NCBI RefSeq assembly: GCF_003852525.1
Contig: NZ_QAJL01000003.1
Location: forward strand, 1,642,061-1,706,060
Direction of reading: 5' to 3'
Length of the DNA: 64,000 nucleotides
Source of the DNA: Pedobacter sp. KBW06
GTDB taxonomy: Bacteria > Bacteroidota > Bacteroidia > Sphingobacteriales > Sphingobacteriaceae
Below the pieces are notes generated by a model that saw only the letters and a list, made by a program, of their open reading frames with translations, had not been told where the DNA came from and did not search any database. The stretch's first letter is position 1. The number at the start of each line of letters is the position of its first letter. Both the position numbers and the translations under genes were made by a program. Below, one piece after another: positions 61,377 to 64,000 of this stretch.

Positions 61377-62612
61377 ATGTTAAAGAAAACAAAAAGCCTT
61401 TTGAGCACCGCAGCAATGTTTGCCCTTGCTTTCAGCCTTTCTTCCTGCGACAAGTGGGTGAACGACTCAAAATTGCCCAACAATACCGTTGATGAATCCC
61501 AACTGAGCAATATTCAGATGCTGGGACGCATTGAAAAAGGAAATTATGTATACGGACCTGTTATCGCCGGAGTATGGCGTGCAGGTGCTTCCTCTGCTTC
61601 AGACCTATTGGTAGCTTCCGGTGCTATCGTGGATGAAATTGTTCCAACGGCAGTCCCAAATTCGCCCTTCTACAAAGAACTGGATGAAGATAAACTTGCT
61701 CCGGACAACACTTCTCTTTTTAGCGTATGGTCTAATGTACAAAACTACAGGGCCCGTGCAGAAGATGCCATCAAAATTGCAGAACAGCTGAACCCTGTTG
61801 ATGCAGACCAGATCAAGGTGAAACAATCCGCTACTTTTAACGCGAAACTTCATGCTGGTTATGCCTGGATGCTCATGGCTGATTATTTTAGCGTGAGTGA
61901 AACAAATCAGGCCGTTTATGCAGACCATCAGCTGGTAAAACATGCCGATGCTTATGCAAAAGCCCAACGCTACTGGGAAGAAGCCTTGCCCCTGGCCAAC
62001 GACCAGGAGAAAAGATTGCTGCATTCCCTGCTGGCTAAGCTTGGCATTCATACCAGCAACTTCCCGCTTGCCGTATCGCACATCAATTCGTCTTTTAAAC
62101 CAACAGAGAATTTCTCTTTCCTGAATACTATAGGTACAACAAGCAATGCCTTTTTTACGGCATTAAATGTCAATGTAAGGGATGCCGCAGTTGATCCTAC
62201 CTTAGTAGCTCAGCTGAAAACAGTGGCAGAACAAACCCGGATTCCTGTAGTCAAAGCCGCAAAAGGGCATTGGTCATTAACTTATTATAAAGAAAGAGAT
62301 CCTTTGATGGTCACTGATGAGGAAGAAATGCAGCTGATCAGGGCAGAGCTTGTGATCCGCGGCCTGATTCCGGGTGATGCCACTGCACTGGTTAACAGCG
62401 TGATTCAAAAATATGATGCGAGCGGTAACTCAAACCTCAAAACCGCGTTGTCGGATCTAGGCACGCTTACTGCCATCCGTCGTATTTTCCTATCCTGGAG
62501 AGGGACGCGCTTGATTGACCTGAGAAGGTTCAATGTCGATGGTGACCTGAACCCGGGTTTTACGAAGAGGAAATGGCACTGGATCAGTGTTCCTGAAATT
62601 GAAACCCGTTAA
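61377..62612 (+). CDS. Short SusD-like outer-membrane lipoprotein
   Basis: A 411-residue lipoprotein with lipobox LSSC (Cys ~24) followed by DKWVNDSKLPNN. The helical repeats and the C-terminal RRIFLSWRGTRLIDLRRF resemble SusD/RagB proteins, including the late Arg-rich helix. It is shorter than the usual 450-600 residues, and several surface loops seem absent. Position 36 nt after the SusC-type gene supports the assignment as its binding partner. It ends at an 18-bp terminator. Confidence 0.87.
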   Translation: MLKKTKSLLSTAAMFALAFSLSSCDKWVNDSKLPNNTVDESQLSNIQMLGRIEKGNYVYGPVIAGVWRAGASSASDLLVASGAIVDEIVPTAVPNSPFYKELDEDKLAPDNTSLFSVWSNVQNYRARAEDAIKIAEQLNPVDADQIKVKQSATFNAKLHAGYAWMLMADYFSVSETNQAVYADHQLVKHADAYAKAQRYWEEALPLANDQEKRLLHSLLAKLGIHTSNFPLAVSHINSSFKPTENFSFLNTIGTTSNAFFTALNVNVRDAAVDPTLVAQLKTVAEQTRIPVVKAAKGHWSLTYYKERDPLMVTDEEEMQLIRAELVIRGLIPGDATALVNSVIQKYDASGNSNLKTALSDLGTLTAIRRIFLSWRGTRLIDLRRFNVDGDLNPGFTKRKWHWISVPEIETR

Positions 62613-62626
62613 AATCTTATATCTAT

Positions 62627-62668
62627 CAAAACACCCGGTATGAATCTAATTTCATACCGGGTGTTTTG
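62627..62668. terminator. Strong terminator after the susD-like gene
   Basis: An 18-bp perfect stem (62627-62644 with 62651-62668) around a 6-nt loop, with CAAAACACC and GGTGTTTTG ends giving a T-run on both strands. Confidence 0.93.
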
Positions 62669-62894
62669 TTTCGGAGCAAATGCAACCCTGATTTCAGCTC
62701 CCCCCGTTCGGAATCAGGAAACGAACAATTACAGGTTCAAAATGAAAAACACCACCCCATTTTGAAAGACTACAGCTAATCCCCCTTCCTTCTTAAAAAA
62801 AAAAATACATTTCAGATGCCCTGAGGGGCATTTATTGATTATACCCAGTTTAAGGCATCCCCTTTGCCGCTTTCCGCGTATAAAAATCAAAAAG

Positions 62895-62993
62895 ATGGAA
62901 AACTACAAACTCCTCCAACATCCGGCGCATCATTCTGTGCCCCGATTACCATTCAAAAAAGTAACTGTAAACCTGGATTTTAACCTTAATTAA
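62895..62993 (+). CDS. Possible 32-residue peptide upstream of the prohibitin gene
   Basis: ATG 62895 to TAA 62991-62993 encodes MENYKLLQHPAHHSV then a part ending VNLDFNLN. It has mixed composition and no membrane segment. The gap 62669-63003 otherwise holds an A11 tract near 62790-62801 and a small hairpin ATGCCC-N4-GGGCAT near 62817-62833. The stop lies 10 nt before the prohibitin ATG, so a leader peptide or translationally coupled small gene is possible. Coding is unproven. Confidence 0.3.
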   Translation: MENYKLLQHPAHHSVPRLPFKKVTVNLDFNLN

Positions 62994-63003
62994 CCCTCAG
63001 ACG

Positions 63004-63906
63004 ATGTTTCTTATTATTTTAGGATTGCTGATCACCACCATCAGCTTCATTATTGCCAGAACTGATCAGCAGATTGCAAAATTCAGCAAACTTATCCGTA
63101 TTGCAGGTATCGTTCTCACCTTACTGGGCGCCGCACTTTCTATGTTCAAGGTAGTCGACGCAGGACAGGTAGGCGTAAAAACCTTATACGGAAAAGTAGA
63201 TAATGATGTACTTTACAGTGGACTTAACATTATTAACCCTCTGGTTGAGGTCACTACTTTTGACGTTAAAACACAAAACTATACCATGTCTGCCATTCAC
63301 GATGAAGGCAGTAAATCAGGTGATGATGCCATCCGGATTTTAACCTCCGATGGACTGGAAGTCACGATCGACCTTTCCGTTTTATTCAGTGTTCAGCCAA
63401 AGGATGCACCAAAAATTTTGAAAGAAATCGGTGGGGATTACCTGGATAAAGTGGTCCGTCCGATCGCAAGAACGGCCATCCGCGACAATGCCGTGTCCTA
63501 TGAAGCAGTTGCCCTGTACTCCACCAAACGCCAGGAATTTCAGAACAAGATCTTTTCTACCATCAATCATAGTTTTGCCAAAAGAGGGCTTAAACTGGAG
63601 CAGCTGCTGATCAGAAATGTCACTTTACCTGAATCTGTCCGCAAAACGATTGAATCAAAGATCAATGCTGAGCAGGACGCACAGAAAATGCAGTTCGTAT
63701 TACAGAAAGAAAAACAGGAAGCAGAGCGGAAACGGGTGGAAGCACAGGGTATCGCCGATTATCAGCATATTTTGTCTACCGGTCTGAGCGATAAACAACT
63801 CCAGTACGAATCTATAAAGGCACAAAAAGAGATCGCCTTATCTCCAAATACCAAGATCATCATTATGGGGAACGGAAAAAATCCTGTAATTTTAGGCTCA
63901 AACTAA
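63004..63906 (+). CDS. Prohibitin/SPFH (Band 7) family membrane protein
   Basis: A 300-residue membrane-anchored scaffold protein. N-terminal hydrophobic segments (MFLIILGLLITTISFIIA and AGIVLTLLGAALSMF) are followed by the SPFH domain (~50-220; VDAGQVGVKTLYGKV, GLNIINPLVE) and a C-terminal coiled coil (AEQDAQKMQFVLQKEKQEAERK). SPFH proteins form rings organising membrane microdomains and often regulate proteases such as FtsH. The bacterial prohibitin-like layout is complete. No ydfK or NfeD partner is adjacent. Confidence 0.92.
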   Translation: MFLIILGLLITTISFIIARTDQQIAKFSKLIRIAGIVLTLLGAALSMFKVVDAGQVGVKTLYGKVDNDVLYSGLNIINPLVEVTTFDVKTQNYTMSAIHDEGSKSGDDAIRILTSDGLEVTIDLSVLFSVQPKDAPKILKEIGGDYLDKVVRPIARTAIRDNAVSYEAVALYSTKRQEFQNKIFSTINHSFAKRGLKLEQLLIRNVTLPESVRKTIESKINAEQDAQKMQFVLQKEKQEAERKRVEAQGIADYQHILSTGLSDKQLQYESIKAQKEIALSPNTKIIIMGNGKNPVILGSN

Positions 63907-63923
63907 GTCGTTATAAACCTTAC

Positions 63924-64000
63924 ATGTTAACAGTAGAAAAAATAGGCGGCACTTCGATGAGTGCCTTACAGGAAGTCATAAAAAATATCATATTATTTGA
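63924..64000 (+). CDS. Aspartate kinase, N-terminal fragment
   Basis: ATG 63924 opens a frame reading MLTVEKIGGTSMSALQEV that runs off the window edge. KxGGTS is the ATP-binding start of aspartokinase, the first enzyme of the lysine, threonine and methionine pathway, and the MLTVEKIGGTSMS opening is common in Bacteroidota. Only about 25 residues are visible, so the subtype is unknown. It is 17 nt after the prohibitin stop and may be cotranscribed. Confidence 0.82.
   Translation, partial: MLTVEKIGGTSMSALQEVIKNIILF

Overview
The window looks like chromosomal DNA of a Bacteroidota organism of the Sphingobacteriaceae, most likely Pedobacter or a close relative (inferred from gene content; no 16S rRNA is present). 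Evidence: two SusC/SusD-type outer-membrane pairs, a FecR anti-sigma factor with its ECF sigma factor, promoters of the Bacteroidota TAnnTTTG type, few Shine-Dalgarno sequences, YfiT-type bacillithiol transferase, and many lipoprotein signals. Gene density is high. No rRNA, tRNA, CRISPR array, phage or complete insertion sequence was seen.

Layout. 1-2.1 kb: end of an unidentified gene, AraC and Crp/Fnr regulators, and an SMR exporter of the SugE/Gdx type. 2.1-7.0 kb: a 219-bp inverted-repeat element, holA, a stand-alone HsdR_N-type nuclease fold, a small conserved protein and valS. 7.3-10.3 kb: an orphan immunity-like gene, a two-stem terminator, a 25-bp minisatellite and a DPP-IV-like peptidase. 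10.5-23.3 kb: a minus-strand nutrient-uptake locus (ECF sigma, GH30 glycosidase, serine hydrolase, FecR, SusC with STN domain, SusD, phosphoesterase-PQQ fusion). Two near-identical promoter-like motifs (TAGTAC-N16-CGTTATGTA) lie before the glycosidase and before FecR, suggesting that the local sigma factor drives both. 23.4-35 kb: HxlR regulator divergent from an oxidoreductase, EamA transporter, M13 peptidase, mnmD, aldo/keto reductase, AI-2E-type permease, mazG and a DEAD-box protein with degenerate catalytic motifs. 35-46 kb: heterodimeric ABC exporter, LolC/E-type permease, NamZ-type muramidase, topoisomerase IB, fmt, class IV aminotransferase and RluA-type pseudouridine synthase. 46.5-50.7 kb: PLP enzyme, VOC protein, methyltransferase and a secreted DUF3472-ricin lipoprotein.

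51.1-58.3 kb holds the most novel content: a co-directional cluster of VgrG spike, an unknown 301-aa protein, a PAAR-like DUF4280 tip, an unrecognised 977-aa protein and a 316-aa lipoprotein. The order spike, possible adaptor, tip, large cargo, lipoprotein fits a type VI secretion (T6SS subtype iii) effector-immunity island without the structural T6SS genes. 58.3-62.7 kb is a second SusC/SusD-like pair behind a textbook Bacteroidota promoter with a palindromic operator. The window ends with a prohibitin-family protein and the start of an aspartate kinase.

Two window-wide patterns stand out. Several genes have the -7 promoter box only 3-9 nt before the start codon, implying leaderless or nearly leaderless mRNAs. 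Several intergenic gaps contain degenerate direct repeats of 20-25 bp.
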